From: Psychrobacillus glaciei
GTDB taxonomy: Bacteria; Bacillota; Bacilli; Bacillales_A; Planococcaceae
DNA length: 64,000 nt
NCBI RefSeq assembly: GCF_008973485.1
Contig: NZ_CP031223.1
Location: 1,488,001-1,552,000, forward strand
Direction of reading: 5' to 3'
The first letter of the stretch is position 1. Each line of letters opens with the position of its first letter. Below, one piece after another: positions 17,287 through 27,195 of this stretch. The translations under genes were made by a program, and so were the position numbers. The notes under the pieces were generated by a model, which worked only from the letters and a program-made list of their open reading frames with translations, made no database searches and was not told the DNA's origin.

Positions 17287-18372
17287 ATGTGGAAACTCCG
17301 ATTAGACTTGCAGTTTTTCGCAGGAGAAAAAACAGAAAAAGCAACCCCTAAAAAACGACAAGATTCCCGTAAAAAAGGACAAGTTTTAAAAAGTGCAGAT
17401 GTTACAAGCGCTATTGTATTACTCTCCGTTTTTCTGTTTTTATTGTTTAGTGCAGGGTATTTACGAGCGGAATTGTTTTCTTTTTTTGATGTTACCTTTA
17501 CAAAATATATGTTAATTAAAAATCTCTCGATTGATACGGCTGTAGAAATATATAAAGAATTACTCATAGAAATGGCAAAAGTATTGCTTCCGATTATGGG
17601 TGTGGCTGTAGTTGCGGCGATCGCTGCAAACTTTTTTCAATTTGGATTGTTGTTTACAACCGAGCCCTTAAAGTTTGATTTAAAAAAAATTGATCCAATA
17701 AAAGGTCTCAAAAGAATGTTTTCGATTAAAGCAATTATTGAACTCTTGAAATCTATATTAAAAATATCTTTTATTGGTTCTGTTACTACCCTTATTCTAT
17801 GGATGAATTTAGAAAAGGTGTTATCTTTATCATTTAAGACAGCCTGGGACACACTTTCAACAGTTGGTTGGTTAACCGGAATGATGGGAATAGCAGCTTC
17901 ATGTGTTTTATTATTTATTTCTGTTTTGGATTTTTTCTATCAGAGGTTTGACTATGAAAAAAATCTTAAAATGTCGAAACAAGACATTAAAGATGAACAT
18001 AAAAATTCAGATGGAGATCCAATTATTAAATCCCGTATAAGACAGCGGCAAAGGGAAATGGCTATGCGTCGAATGATGCAAGAAATTCCATCAGCAGACG
18101 TGGTTATTACGAACCCAACGCATTTTGCAATCGCATTAAAATACGACGATGAATCGATGGATGCTCCAACAGTTGTTGCAAAAGGTGCAGATTTTGTTGC
18201 TCAGAAAATCAAACTTATTGCAAAAGAACATGATGTAGTTATGGTTGAAAATCGTCCGCTTGCTAGAGCAATGTATGATCAAGTCGAAATTGGCCAACGA
18301 ATTCCGGATGAATTTTTCAAAGCTGTTGCAGAGGTACTTGCTTATGTATATCGAATTAAACAAAAAATATAA
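17287..18372 (+). CDS. flhB: Flagellar export switch protein FlhB
   Basis: FlhB sets export substrate specificity and is switched by FliK after hook completion. The 361-residue product begins LRLDLQFFAGEKTEKATPKK, has four spans (about residues 33-210), and a cytoplasmic domain with the autocleavage motif NPTH (N276-P277). Intact NPTH predicts normal specificity switching. ATG 17287 follows the fliR stop by one base, with AGGTGGTGG at 17274-17282. A GTG at 17275 lies inside that site. Confidence 0.97.
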   Translation: MWKLRLDLQFFAGEKTEKATPKKRQDSRKKGQVLKSADVTSAIVLLSVFLFLLFSAGYLRAELFSFFDVTFTKYMLIKNLSIDTAVEIYKELLIEMAKVLLPIMGVAVVAAIAANFFQFGLLFTTEPLKFDLKKIDPIKGLKRMFSIKAIIELLKSILKISFIGSVTTLILWMNLEKVLSLSFKTAWDTLSTVGWLTGMMGIAASCVLLFISVLDFFYQRFDYEKNLKMSKQDIKDEHKNSDGDPIIKSRIRQRQREMAMRRMMQEIPSADVVITNPTHFAIALKYDDESMDAPTVVAKGADFVAQKIKLIAKEHDVVMVENRPLARAMYDQVEIGQRIPDEFFKAVAEVLAYVYRIKQKI

Positions 18373-18396
18373 AGTTAAAGTTTGAGGTGGAAGTAT

Positions 18397-20430
18397 ATGC
18401 AAGTCCGCGATATAACCGTATTAGCAGCTGTAATATCTGTTGTGGCAATGCTAGTAATTCCTCTTCCACATTGGTTAATAAGTTTCCTAATTATCATAAA
18501 TATTACAATCGCTTTGTTAATATTAATGACCGCTATGAATATGCAAGAGGCCCTTCAATTTTCTGTTTTTCCTCCTTTATTATTACTCGTAACACTATTC
18601 CGACTCGGTCTGAACGTGTCCACTACAAGAGCCATATTATCTGAAGGTGATGCTGGTAAAGTTGTAGAAACTTTCGGTACATTTGTAACAGGTGGAAATA
18701 TATTAGTAGGTTTAGTTGTATTTACTATATTAGTAATTATTCAATTCATTGTAATTACGAAAGGTGCAGAACGTGTATCCGAAGTTGCTGCTCGATTTAC
18801 GTTAGATGCAATGCCTGGTAAACAAATGAGTATTGATGCTGATTTGAATGCAGGGATGATTTCTGAAAAAGAAGCAAGAGAAAGACGTGAAAAAGTAAGC
18901 GGCGAAGCAGACTTTTATGGTGCAATGGATGGTGCGACAAAATTCGTAAAAGGAGATGCCATTGCTGGTATTATCATAGTACTAATCAACCTTGTTGTTG
19001 GTATTATCATAGGAGTAGTGCAACAAGGACTACCTTTTGCGGAAGCGGCAGTACTTTTTTCTACATTAACTGTGGGAGATGGTCTCGTTTCTCAAATTCC
19101 AGCTCTATTAATTTCCACAGCTACGGGGATTGTAGTAACTAGAGCGGCATCTAACGGAAATCTTGGTAGTGATATTACTAGTCAATTGTTTTCTCAGCCA
19201 AAGTTGCTTTACGTTGCAGCTGGAACGATTGCTTTACTTGGAATTGTTACTCCGGTAGGACCGTTAATTACTTTTCCGATTGCAATCGCTTTGGCAGTAG
19301 GTGCATATATGATGAATAAATCAAGCAAAGAAGATCCAAATGAAATAGAAGAATTTGAAGAAGAAGTTACAACGGACAATATGAAAAGTCCGGAAAATGT
19401 TATTAATCTTCTAAATGTAGATCCAATAGAGTTTGAATTTGGTTATGGACTTATTCCTTTAGTAGATACTGCACAAGGTGGAGATTTACTTGACCGGGTA
19501 GTAATGATACGAAGACAGCTTGCGTTAGAGTTAGGTATTGTCATACCAGTTGTACGTATTCGAGATAATATTCAATTACAACCTAATGAATATCGACTTA
19601 AAATTAAAGGAAATGAAATGGCGAGAGGCGAATTATTACTTGATCACTATTTAGCGATGAGTCCCGGAGATGATGATTCCATCGAAGGAATTGATACTGT
19701 TGAGCCTTCTTTCGGTTTACCTGCAAAATGGATTACGGAATCTGTGAAAGAAGAAGCAGAAATACTTGGTTATACGGTTGTTGATCCTCCGAGTGTTGTC
19801 TCTACACATATGACGGAAATAATTCGAAATAATGCACATGATTTACTGGGTCGTCAAGAAACGAAACAACTGATTGATCATATTAGAGAAACATATCCAA
19901 TACTTGTAGATGAACTAACACCAACACCACTCTCAGTTGGAGAAATACAAAAAGTTTTAGGGAATTTACTACGAGAGCATGTTTCGGTTCGTAATCTTCC
20001 CATTATTTTCGAAACACTTGCAGATTATTCAAAAATGACTTCTGATGTCGATATATTAACTGAATATACAAGGCAATCATTAGCGAAACAAATTACGACA
20101 CAATATGCAGGGAATAATCATGTGCTAAAAGTTCTAACTGTTTCCGGTAGAGTAGAAAAATTAATTGCGGATAGTATCCAGCAAACGGAGCATGGTAACT
20201 ATTTGTCTATCGATCCAAATGATTCACAAGCAATTTTAGAATCGATGGCGAAGGAAATAGAACGAGCATCATTGATGGAACAATCGCCAATTATTTTATG
20301 TTCTCCTGCAGTAAGGGTGTATATGCGTCAAATGACAGCACGATATTTCCCTCAAATTCCGATTCTTTCTTATAATGAATTAGAATCTTCTATTGAGGTA
20401 CAAAGCGTAGGGGTGGTGAATGTTGAATGA
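18397..20430 (+). CDS. flhA: Flagellar export gate protein FlhA
   Basis: FlhA is the nonameric export gate that docks chaperone-substrate complexes and takes part in proton coupling. The 677-residue protein has eight predicted spans (about residues 5-310). Between spans lies the FHIPEP-type block (FPPLLLLVTLFRLGLNVSTTR, then GEADFYGAMDGATKFVKGDA). The C-terminal cytoplasmic docking domain follows (FGYGLIPLVDTAQGGDLLDRV...). ATG 18397 has GAGGTGG upstream; a TTG 15 bases earlier overlaps that site. Its stop overlaps the flhF start (ATGA). Confidence 0.97.
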   Translation: MQVRDITVLAAVISVVAMLVIPLPHWLISFLIIINITIALLILMTAMNMQEALQFSVFPPLLLLVTLFRLGLNVSTTRAILSEGDAGKVVETFGTFVTGGNILVGLVVFTILVIIQFIVITKGAERVSEVAARFTLDAMPGKQMSIDADLNAGMISEKEARERREKVSGEADFYGAMDGATKFVKGDAIAGIIIVLINLVVGIIIGVVQQGLPFAEAAVLFSTLTVGDGLVSQIPALLISTATGIVVTRAASNGNLGSDITSQLFSQPKLLYVAAGTIALLGIVTPVGPLITFPIAIALAVGAYMMNKSSKEDPNEIEEFEEEVTTDNMKSPENVINLLNVDPIEFEFGYGLIPLVDTAQGGDLLDRVVMIRRQLALELGIVIPVVRIRDNIQLQPNEYRLKIKGNEMARGELLLDHYLAMSPGDDDSIEGIDTVEPSFGLPAKWITESVKEEAEILGYTVVDPPSVVSTHMTEIIRNNAHDLLGRQETKQLIDHIRETYPILVDELTPTPLSVGEIQKVLGNLLREHVSVRNLPIIFETLADYSKMTSDVDILTEYTRQSLAKQITTQYAGNNHVLKVLTVSGRVEKLIADSIQQTEHGNYLSIDPNDSQAILESMAKEIERASLMEQSPIILCSPAVRVYMRQMTARYFPQIPILSYNELESSIEVQSVGVVNVE

Positions 20431-21533
20431 AGATGAAAAAATACATGGCTAATACAATGCCCGAAGCGATGAAACTAATTCGAAATGAATTAGGGGAAGA
20501 AGCAATCATTTTGAATTCAAAAGTTGCTTATTCCAAGGGTTTTTTAGGAATGTTCAAAAAGAAGTCTATCGAAGTTTTAGCGGGTATTGATACGTTTGAT
20601 CCACCTCCTGCTCCTGTAGAAAAAGCATCCGTCCAAATGGTTCATTCAAGTAAGGCAACGGACGAAATAAAAAAAGAATTAGAAGACTTAAAACATATGG
20701 TGAAGTCAATTCAACGTCCACAGTTGGATAATAAATATCCAGACGAACTAGAAACTCTTATTCATCATTTGAAGGAACAAGAGTTAGCAGAAGAGCTTAT
20801 CACAACAGTTAGTGATGAGCTTTTTATGCATATGAAAGAAAATAATCAAAAATTTGATTTAGAAGAACAAATTAGAAATACGAAGAAAATTTTGTCGTCA
20901 CTCTTAGATCAAGTTCCTTTTGGTGGTTTGTCCTATTCGAAAAAATACATTAATGTGTTAGGTCCAACAGGTGTTGGGAAGACGACAACAATTGCGAAAA
21001 TGGCTGCTCGAGCAGTTTTAGAAAAAAAGAAAAAAGTTGGTTTTATTACGACAGATACTTATCGTATTGCTGCAATTGAGCAATTAAAGACGTATGCAGG
21101 CTTGCTTCAAGCTCCCATTGAAATTGTTTACAATGAAATAGATTTACAAAATGCAATGAAAAGTTTCGAAACTTTAGATATAGTCTTTATAGATACTGCA
21201 GGGCGTAATTATAAAGAGCTCAAGTTTGTAGAGGATTTACAAAAGCTGATTGACCTAAAAGAGAACACAGAAACCTTTCTTGTTCTGTCCACTACTTCTA
21301 AGCAAAAAGACATGGAAGTGATTATCGAACAGTTCACAGAATTCCCTATTGAAAAATATATTTTTACAAAGCTTGATGAAACAAATTCTATTGGCTCAAT
21401 TATCAATTTAATGGTTAAATATAAGAAGGGACTTGCTTACTATACGGATGGTCAAGAAGTCCCGGAAGATATAGTTGAGGCTAATCAAAATGAATTACTC
21501 AATATGCTTTTAAAGGGGATTCGTTATGAGTGA
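20427..21533 (+). CDS. flhF: Flagellar SRP-like GTPase FlhF
   Basis: FlhF is an SRP-family GTPase that marks the site and number of flagella. The 368-residue product has a basic N-domain (KKYMANTMPEAMKLIRNELGEEAI) and a helical linker. The NG domain follows, with P-loop GPTGVGKTTTIAKMA (about residues 180-194), the TDTYRIAAIEQLKTYA segment, DTAGRN, and TKLDETNSIGS. It overlaps flhA by 4 bases. A second ATG at 20433 is equally possible as a start. FlhG, its GTPase activator, follows with an 8-base overlap. Confidence 0.97.
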   Translation: MKMKKYMANTMPEAMKLIRNELGEEAIILNSKVAYSKGFLGMFKKKSIEVLAGIDTFDPPPAPVEKASVQMVHSSKATDEIKKELEDLKHMVKSIQRPQLDNKYPDELETLIHHLKEQELAEELITTVSDELFMHMKENNQKFDLEEQIRNTKKILSSLLDQVPFGGLSYSKKYINVLGPTGVGKTTTIAKMAARAVLEKKKKVGFITTDTYRIAAIEQLKTYAGLLQAPIEIVYNEIDLQNAMKSFETLDIVFIDTAGRNYKELKFVEDLQKLIDLKENTETFLVLSTTSKQKDMEVIIEQFTEFPIEKYIFTKLDETNSIGSIINLMVKYKKGLAYYTDGQEVPEDIVEANQNELLNMLLKGIRYE

Positions 21534-22392
21534 TCAAGCGGAAGAATTAAGAATGCGAATGCTTAGGAGTCAGAACAAACTAGGAAGATCTATTGCGGTT
21601 GTCAGTGGTAAAGGAGGAGTGGGAAAAAGTAATTTTTCCATGAACTTCACTACTATGCTAAGTTCATTAGGTAAAAAAGTTGTTCTGATTGATATGGACA
21701 TAGGTATGGGAAATATTCATATTTTGCTAGGGAAAACAGTTTCCTCTAATTTGAAAGACTATTTAGTAGGAGATGCTTCGATTGAAGAAGTGTTGTATGA
21801 AGGTCCTAATAATCTTCAATATATCTCTGGTGGATCTGGTTTATCGGGTGTAATGGAGTGGAATGAAGAAATGTTTGGAAGACTAGTAGAAGCATTCGAG
21901 TTTATGCAAAAAAATTATGATTATATTGTATTTGATATGGGGGCTGGAGCAACAAGTCAAACATTGGATTTGTTAGTCTCTGTCGATGATATTATCGTCA
22001 TAACGACCGCCGAACCAACATCTATAACCGATGCATATTCCATGATGAAATTTATTTTTTATAAAGATCCAGATAAAAATTTCTTTCTTTTGTGTAATAG
22101 GGCTTTTACCGATGAGGAAGGCATTGAAACAACATCTAGATTAAAATTAGCAATGTCCAAGTTTTTATCTAAAGAAATCGTTGTACTTGGCTCTTTACCA
22201 GAGGATCCAGCTGTTCGAAAAGCGGTGAAAGAACAAGTTCCATTTTCGTTATTATATCCTCATGCTGAAATAACGAAAAAGTTAAAAGAGATTGCTAGCA
22301 AATTCTCGGATTTAGACTTTGAGAAAGAGAGTATACCTAGACAAAGTAAATTTATATCTCGATTGAAAAATCTCTTTACGGGGAGGGCGTGA
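21526..22392 (+). CDS. flhG: Flagellar number regulator FlhG (YlxH, MinD-like ATPase)
   Basis: FlhG is a MinD-like ATPase that activates the FlhF GTPase and delivers C-ring parts. The 288-residue protein has an N-terminal activation helix with QAEELRMRMLRSQNK. The deviant Walker A is SGKGGVGKSNFS (about residues 27-38), followed by DMDIGMGNIHILLGK and switch II VFDMGAGA. The C-terminal amphipathic, basic helix (FISRLKNLFTGRA) fits membrane targeting. Start ATG 21526 overlaps flhF by 8 bases. Confidence 0.95.
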   Translation: MSDQAEELRMRMLRSQNKLGRSIAVVSGKGGVGKSNFSMNFTTMLSSLGKKVVLIDMDIGMGNIHILLGKTVSSNLKDYLVGDASIEEVLYEGPNNLQYISGGSGLSGVMEWNEEMFGRLVEAFEFMQKNYDYIVFDMGAGATSQTLDLLVSVDDIIVITTAEPTSITDAYSMMKFIFYKDPDKNFFLLCNRAFTDEEGIETTSRLKLAMSKFLSKEIVVLGSLPEDPAVRKAVKEQVPFSLLYPHAEITKKLKEIASKFSDLDFEKESIPRQSKFISRLKNLFTGRA

Positions 22393-22396
22393 CCTA

Positions 22397-23503
22397 GTGG
22401 AGCAGTTACAAAGAAAGAAACTTCTAATAGTCGATGATTCTGCCTTTATGCGAAAGCTAATAACGGATTTTTTTAACGATAGTAAGCTGATTGAAGTTGT
22501 TGGAATTGCACGGAATGGAAAAGATGCTATTCAAAAGATAAAGTCTCTTCAGCCTGACGTAGTGACAATGGATGTTGAAATGCCGGTAATGAACGGTATA
22601 GAAGCTTTAAAAGAAATCATGGCAGAAACACCAGTTGCGGTTGTTATGCTCTCAAGTACTACGCAAAAAGGGACAGAAAGTACTCTCCTTGCGATGGAAT
22701 ATGGAGCAGTTGACTTCGTCGCAAAACCAAGTGGTACGATCTCTTTAGATTTACATAAAATAAAAAAAGAATTAGTAGAAAAAGTGGAAAATGCTGCGAA
22801 TGTGTCGATTATAAAAATGAAAAGACCGCAGCTTGAAACGAAAAAAACTACTATTTTTTCCGCAGATTTAAAGAATATGAAGCCAGTTATTCCATTGAAT
22901 ACCAAACCAAGAAGTTGGAATAAACAAAACAAAAAAATGGTATTAATCGGTACTTCAACTGGGGGTCCAAGAGCGCTACAAGAAGTAATTACCAAGCTTC
23001 CAAAAGATATGCAAGCTCCCGTGCTTATTGTACAGCATATGCCTGCTGGTTTTACAAAATCGTTAGCAGATAGACTAAATCAATTATCGCAAATAGAAGT
23101 GAAAGAAGCCGAAAATGGTGATATTTTACGAAATGGCTATGCTTATTTAGCACCAGGAGGTTATCATTTACGTCTAAATAAAATGGGTAATGACTATTCT
23201 ATTATTTTAGACAATGTGGAACCGCCGAGAGCCGGTCATCGACCCAGTGTGGATGTACTATTTGAAGATAATAGCCGGTTTAATGATTTCGATAAACTAG
23301 CTGTCATCATGACAGGTATGGGTTCAGATGGTTCATCTGGACTTCGGAAATTGAAAGGAAATGGAAACGTGGTTGCTATTGCAGAATCCTCAAATACTTG
23401 CATTGTTTATGGAATGCCAAAAGCTGCAATAGAAACTAACTTAGTAAATGAAGTAGTAGATTTAGAAAATATTACACAAGCAATTTTAAAATACTTGCCT
23501 TAA
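22397..23503 (+). CDS. cheB: Chemotaxis methylesterase/deamidase CheB
   Basis: CheB removes methyl groups from receptor glutamates and deamidates glutamines when its receiver domain is phosphorylated by CheA. The receiver spans residues 6-120, with phospho-acceptor D59 (VTMDVEMPVMNG). The catalytic domain (about 178-368) has the Ser-His-Asp triad in GTSTGGP, VQHMPAGFT and TGMGSDGS. The start is GTG 22397, 4 bases after the flhG stop, with GGGAGGGCG upstream. The cognate cheR is not in this window, as in B. subtilis. Confidence 0.97.
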   Translation: MEQLQRKKLLIVDDSAFMRKLITDFFNDSKLIEVVGIARNGKDAIQKIKSLQPDVVTMDVEMPVMNGIEALKEIMAETPVAVVMLSSTTQKGTESTLLAMEYGAVDFVAKPSGTISLDLHKIKKELVEKVENAANVSIIKMKRPQLETKKTTIFSADLKNMKPVIPLNTKPRSWNKQNKKMVLIGTSTGGPRALQEVITKLPKDMQAPVLIVQHMPAGFTKSLADRLNQLSQIEVKEAENGDILRNGYAYLAPGGYHLRLNKMGNDYSIILDNVEPPRAGHRPSVDVLFEDNSRFNDFDKLAVIMTGMGSDGSSGLRKLKGNGNVVAIAESSNTCIVYGMPKAAIETNLVNEVVDLENITQAILKYLP

Positions 23504-23518
23504 AGGGGTGTTTATTAA

Positions 23519-25576
23519 ATGGATACAAGTCAATATTTAGAAATGTTTATCGAAGAAAGTAAAGAGCATTTACAAGCTTGTAATGAACATTTATTAGAAC
23601 TAGAAAAAAATCCATCAGACATTGCAATTGTAAATGAGGTTTTTCGCTCTGCTCATACGTTAAAAGGTATGTCGGCTACTATGGGTTATGAAGATATCGC
23701 TAATTTAACCCATAAGATGGAAAATGTTTTAGATCTAATTCGAAATAGTAAATTACATGTTACTGCTGAATTATTAGATGTTATATTTATTGCAGTTGAT
23801 CAACTAGAAGAAATGGTTTTAGATATCGCTGTGGGTGGAAAAGGAAAGTTGGACGTGACTGATACAGTTCAAAAGTTGCATGTGATTGAGACGGGTGAAG
23901 AAGTCCCTGTAGCAGCTACTACGGTTGAAATGAAAGAAGAAATTGAATCGGCACAAGAAAACTGGCTTTCTTATGATGATTATGAACTAACCGTCATTCA
24001 CCAATCATTTGAACAAGATTATCAAACATATGAAATTTCTGTGCAACTTCGAGAAGATTGTCTTTTAAAGGCAGCTCGCGTATTTATGGTATTTGAATTA
24101 TTGGAAAAAATGGGAGACGTTATTAAATCTTCGCCGTCTGTAGAAAAGCTGGAGGACGAACAATTTGATAATACATTTTATATTGCTTTAGTTACTTCCG
24201 AACCGAAAGATGATGTACAAAAGAAACTTCTGAAAGTTTCTGAAGTGACAGAAGTTAAAGTAAATCCTGTAACCATTGAACAAATAAAAAACCGTCAAAA
24301 TAGTGAGTTGCAAAAAGTTGTAGAAACGCAAGAATTAGTAGTGCAAACGGAAGACACAAGTGATATTAATGATTCTCCAAGAACTTCATCTGAAAAGTCA
24401 AATCCATCTAAAGCTAATCAAACGGTTGGAAATAAGACGATTCGTGTAAATATTGAGCGTTTAGATATATTGATGAATTTATTTGAGGAGTTAGTCATCG
24501 ATCGTGGCCGTCTTCAATCTATTTCAGAAGAATTACATAACAATGAATTAGATGAGACGGTTGAACGGATGTCACGAATTACTGGAGATTTACAAAATAT
24601 TATTTTAAATATGCGTATGGTACCAGTAGAAACAGTATTTAATCGTTTCCCTCGAATGGTACGACAATTAGCAAGAGATTTAAATAAAAAAATAAACCTG
24701 GAAGTAATTGGTGCAGACACAGAGTTAGATCGTACAGTAATAGATGAAATTGGAGATCCCCTTGTTCACCTTATTCGAAATTCCTTAGATCATGGAGTAG
24801 AAAGTCCGGAAATTCGAAAAGCAAACGGTAAGCCTGAGGAAGGTACAGTAGTGCTAAGAGCATACCATAGCGGAAATCATGTCTTTATCGAAATTGAAGA
24901 CGATGGAGCTGGTGTAAACCGTCAAAAAGTTCTTAAAAAAGCTATTTCCAAAGGACTTGTGAGTCAGGAAGTTGCAGCTACATTAAGCGACAAGCAAGTA
25001 GCAGAATTTATCTTATCTTCCGGTTTTTCTACTGCTGATGTAATTTCAGACGTGTCTGGCCGCGGAGTAGGTTTAGACGTTGTAAAAACAACAATTGAGT
25101 CACTTGGTGGAACAATTGATATTTCTTCGACTGAGGGCAAAGGGTCGTTGTTCTCTATTCAATTACCTTTAACATTATCAATTATATCTGTCATGTTAGT
25201 GGAACTTGGAGAAGAGATTTATGCGATTCCGTTATCTTCTATTATCGAAACGGCTATTATAAAATCTTCTGATATTCTAAATGCGCACAATCAAAAAGTG
25301 ATTGATTTCCGTGGGAAAGTAGTTCCATTAGTATTTTTAGAAAATGTTTTTGATGTTCCAAGAGATAGTAAAGAGGAAGAATTCCACTCAGTCGTATTAG
25401 TACGTAAAGGGGATAAACTCGCAGCAATAGTAGTAGACTCGTTTATTGGACAGCAAGAAATTGTTTTAAAATCACTTGGGGAATATTTGACAAGTGTGTT
25501 TGCAATTTCAGGAGCAACTATTTTAGGAAATGGGAAAGTAGCTCTAATAGTTGACTGCAATGCATTGATAATTTAA
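23519..25576 (+). CDS. cheA: Chemotaxis histidine kinase CheA
   Basis: CheA is the central receptor-coupled kinase that phosphorylates CheY and CheB. The domains run in the usual order. The P1 Hpt domain has H46 (FRSAHTLKGMSATMG). Next come a P2-like docking region (about residues 150-250) and a dimerisation helix pair (NIERLDILMNLFEELVIDRG). The ATPase domain has the N box HLIRNSLDHGVE, the G boxes DDGAGVN and GRGVGLDVV, and a C-terminal CheW-like P5 domain. At 685 residues it is of normal size. The ATG follows AAGGGGTG. Confidence 0.97.
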   Translation: MDTSQYLEMFIEESKEHLQACNEHLLELEKNPSDIAIVNEVFRSAHTLKGMSATMGYEDIANLTHKMENVLDLIRNSKLHVTAELLDVIFIAVDQLEEMVLDIAVGGKGKLDVTDTVQKLHVIETGEEVPVAATTVEMKEEIESAQENWLSYDDYELTVIHQSFEQDYQTYEISVQLREDCLLKAARVFMVFELLEKMGDVIKSSPSVEKLEDEQFDNTFYIALVTSEPKDDVQKKLLKVSEVTEVKVNPVTIEQIKNRQNSELQKVVETQELVVQTEDTSDINDSPRTSSEKSNPSKANQTVGNKTIRVNIERLDILMNLFEELVIDRGRLQSISEELHNNELDETVERMSRITGDLQNIILNMRMVPVETVFNRFPRMVRQLARDLNKKINLEVIGADTELDRTVIDEIGDPLVHLIRNSLDHGVESPEIRKANGKPEEGTVVLRAYHSGNHVFIEIEDDGAGVNRQKVLKKAISKGLVSQEVAATLSDKQVAEFILSSGFSTADVISDVSGRGVGLDVVKTTIESLGGTIDISSTEGKGSLFSIQLPLTLSIISVMLVELGEEIYAIPLSSIIETAIIKSSDILNAHNQKVIDFRGKVVPLVFLENVFDVPRDSKEEEFHSVVLVRKGDKLAAIVVDSFIGQQEIVLKSLGEYLTSVFAISGATILGNGKVALIVDCNALII

Positions 25577-25607
25577 GGAAATATTCTTGGAAGGATGCGT
25601 AAACTAT

Positions 25608-26063
25608 ATGACGGAAGCTGTTGTAGTTAAAAGTGTAAAAGTAGTAGTTTTTCAGTTAGCAGATAAAGAATATGTAATTCCAGTAAGTCAAGTGCAGGGT
25701 ATAGAGAAATTAATTCATATTACTCGAGTTCCAAAAACACCTCCTTACGTAAAAGGAGTGATCAATCTAAGGGGTGTAGTAACACCGATAATTGATCTGA
25801 AAAATCGTTTTGGTCTTGGAGAAAGTGTATTAGATGAATCTTCACGAATTATTATTATTACACTCGAAAATATGAATGTTGGCGTTATTGTGGATTCAGC
25901 TAATGATGTTTTAGATATTCCAACAGACGCTATTGAGCCCCAACCAGAGGTGGTAGGTGGTTTAGAACAAGACTTTATCGCTGGAGTTGCAAAATTAGAA
26001 CGTCGATTATTAATACTACTTCATTTAAATCTTATTTTAAATCCTATTAAGTCTGGTGTATAA
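25608..26063 (+). CDS. cheW: Chemotaxis coupling protein CheW
   Basis: CheW couples chemoreceptors to CheA in the sensory array. The 151-residue product is one CheW/SH3-like domain: VVFQLADKEYVIPVSQVQGIEK, VPKTPPYVKGVINLRGVVTP and IIDLKNRFGL. Two starts are possible. ATG 25608 gives the family-length N-terminus but sits 12 bases from AAGGA. TTG 25587, which has AAGGA at a better spacing of 7, would add seven residues. I keep the ATG because of the family length. Confidence 0.94.
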   Translation: MTEAVVVKSVKVVVFQLADKEYVIPVSQVQGIEKLIHITRVPKTPPYVKGVINLRGVVTPIIDLKNRFGLGESVLDESSRIIIITLENMNVGVIVDSANDVLDIPTDAIEPQPEVVGGLEQDFIAGVAKLERRLLILLHLNLILNPIKSGV

Positions 26064-26066
26064 GTT

Positions 26067-26696
26067 ATGTATGAAAAAAATATTACCTCCATGCATTTAG
26101 ATGTTTTAAAAGAGATAGGAAATATTGGTGCTGCTCATGCAGCTACTTCACTATCTACTTTATTAAATAAAAAAATAGATATGAAAGTTCCTAAAGTAGA
26201 AATGGTTTCTTTTGACGATATGATGGAACTCGCAGGAGGCCCGGATAGTGTCGTAGCGGGAATCTATCTTCGAATTGAGGGAGATGTAACTGGTAGTATG
26301 TTTTTTGTGCTACCTGTAGAACAAGCAAATCGATTTATAAGAAGATTAGTTCAAGATGATCATTTTGATTTTCAAACAGGAGCAGTTTCTGAAATTGGAG
26401 CTTCCGCAATGCAAGAACTAGGAAATATTCTTTCAGGTTCTTATTTATCTGCTCTTTCTGATTTTACACAACTTAATATCTTTCCAACCGTCCCAGCACT
26501 TAGTATTGATATGGTGGGAGCGATTATTAGTTTTGGACTAATAGAGGTTTCTCATGTAAGTGATTATGTCATCGTGATTAATACAGCCATTAACGAAGAA
26601 GATGTGCCAAATGAAGAAAGTGTCAGAGGACATTTTTTCTTATTACCAGATCCTGAATCATTCGAGGCTATTTTTAAAGCATTAGGAGTAAACTAA
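26067..26696 (+). CDS. cheC: CheY-P phosphatase CheC
   Basis: CheC dephosphorylates CheY-P and, with CheD, forms a feedback loop in Bacillus chemotaxis. Both duplicated active-site motifs are intact: KEIGNIGAAHAATSLSTLL (E16, N19) and QELGNILSGSYLSAL in the middle. It has no SpoA (FliN-like) domain, which separates it from FliY. Its 209 residues match the family. The ATG comes 3 bases after the cheW stop, and cheD follows one base after its own stop. The two proteins bind each other. Confidence 0.96.
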   Translation: MYEKNITSMHLDVLKEIGNIGAAHAATSLSTLLNKKIDMKVPKVEMVSFDDMMELAGGPDSVVAGIYLRIEGDVTGSMFFVLPVEQANRFIRRLVQDDHFDFQTGAVSEIGASAMQELGNILSGSYLSALSDFTQLNIFPTVPALSIDMVGAIISFGLIEVSHVSDYVIVINTAINEEDVPNEESVRGHFFLLPDPESFEAIFKALGVN

Positions 26697-26697
26697 T

Positions 26698-27195
26698 ATG
26701 ATTGCACAAGGGCAAGTGGTTAAAGTGGGTATTGCGGATATGAATGTCGCAAAACTACCTGATACAATTCGCACTTCAGGTCTCGGTTCATGCGTTGGAG
26801 TAGTACTTTATGATGAGCGTTTAAAAGTCGCTGGATTAGTCCATGTAATGCTTCCTGACTCTAGTTTAGGTAGAGTGGAGAATATCAATATTGCAAAGTT
26901 CGCAGATACAGGTATACCAGCAATGATTGAACAACTTAAATTAGAAGGAGTGCAGCCATTTAAGCTACGAGCAAAAATAGCTGGAGGGGCACAAATGTTT
27001 CAATTTTCTTCAAGTAGAGACACAATGCGAATTGGTCCCAGAAATGTCGAGGCAGTAAAAGAACAGTTAAAAAAATATACAATACCGATTGTTTCGGAAG
27101 ATACTGGGGGGAATAGTGGCAGAACAATTGAATTTGATCCGTCCACTTGCATGCTAAATATTCGAACTGTGAACCAAGGAGTGAGAGAAATATAA
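26698..27195 (+). CDS. cheD: Chemoreceptor glutamine deamidase CheD
   Basis: CheD deamidates specific receptor glutamines and activates receptors; binding to CheC/CheY-P withdraws it. The 165-residue product shows the catalytic cysteine in SGLGSCVGV (C32) and histidine in GLVHVMLP (H49). The substrate-site GGAQMF motif and the C-terminal ending with SEDTGGNSGRTIEF follow. The ATG is 1 base after the cheC stop codon. The cheD stop overlaps the next small gene by one base (TAATG). Confidence 0.96.
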   Translation: MIAQGQVVKVGIADMNVAKLPDTIRTSGLGSCVGVVLYDERLKVAGLVHVMLPDSSLGRVENINIAKFADTGIPAMIEQLKLEGVQPFKLRAKIAGGAQMFQFSSSRDTMRIGPRNVEAVKEQLKKYTIPIVSEDTGGNSGRTIEFDPSTCMLNIRTVNQGVREI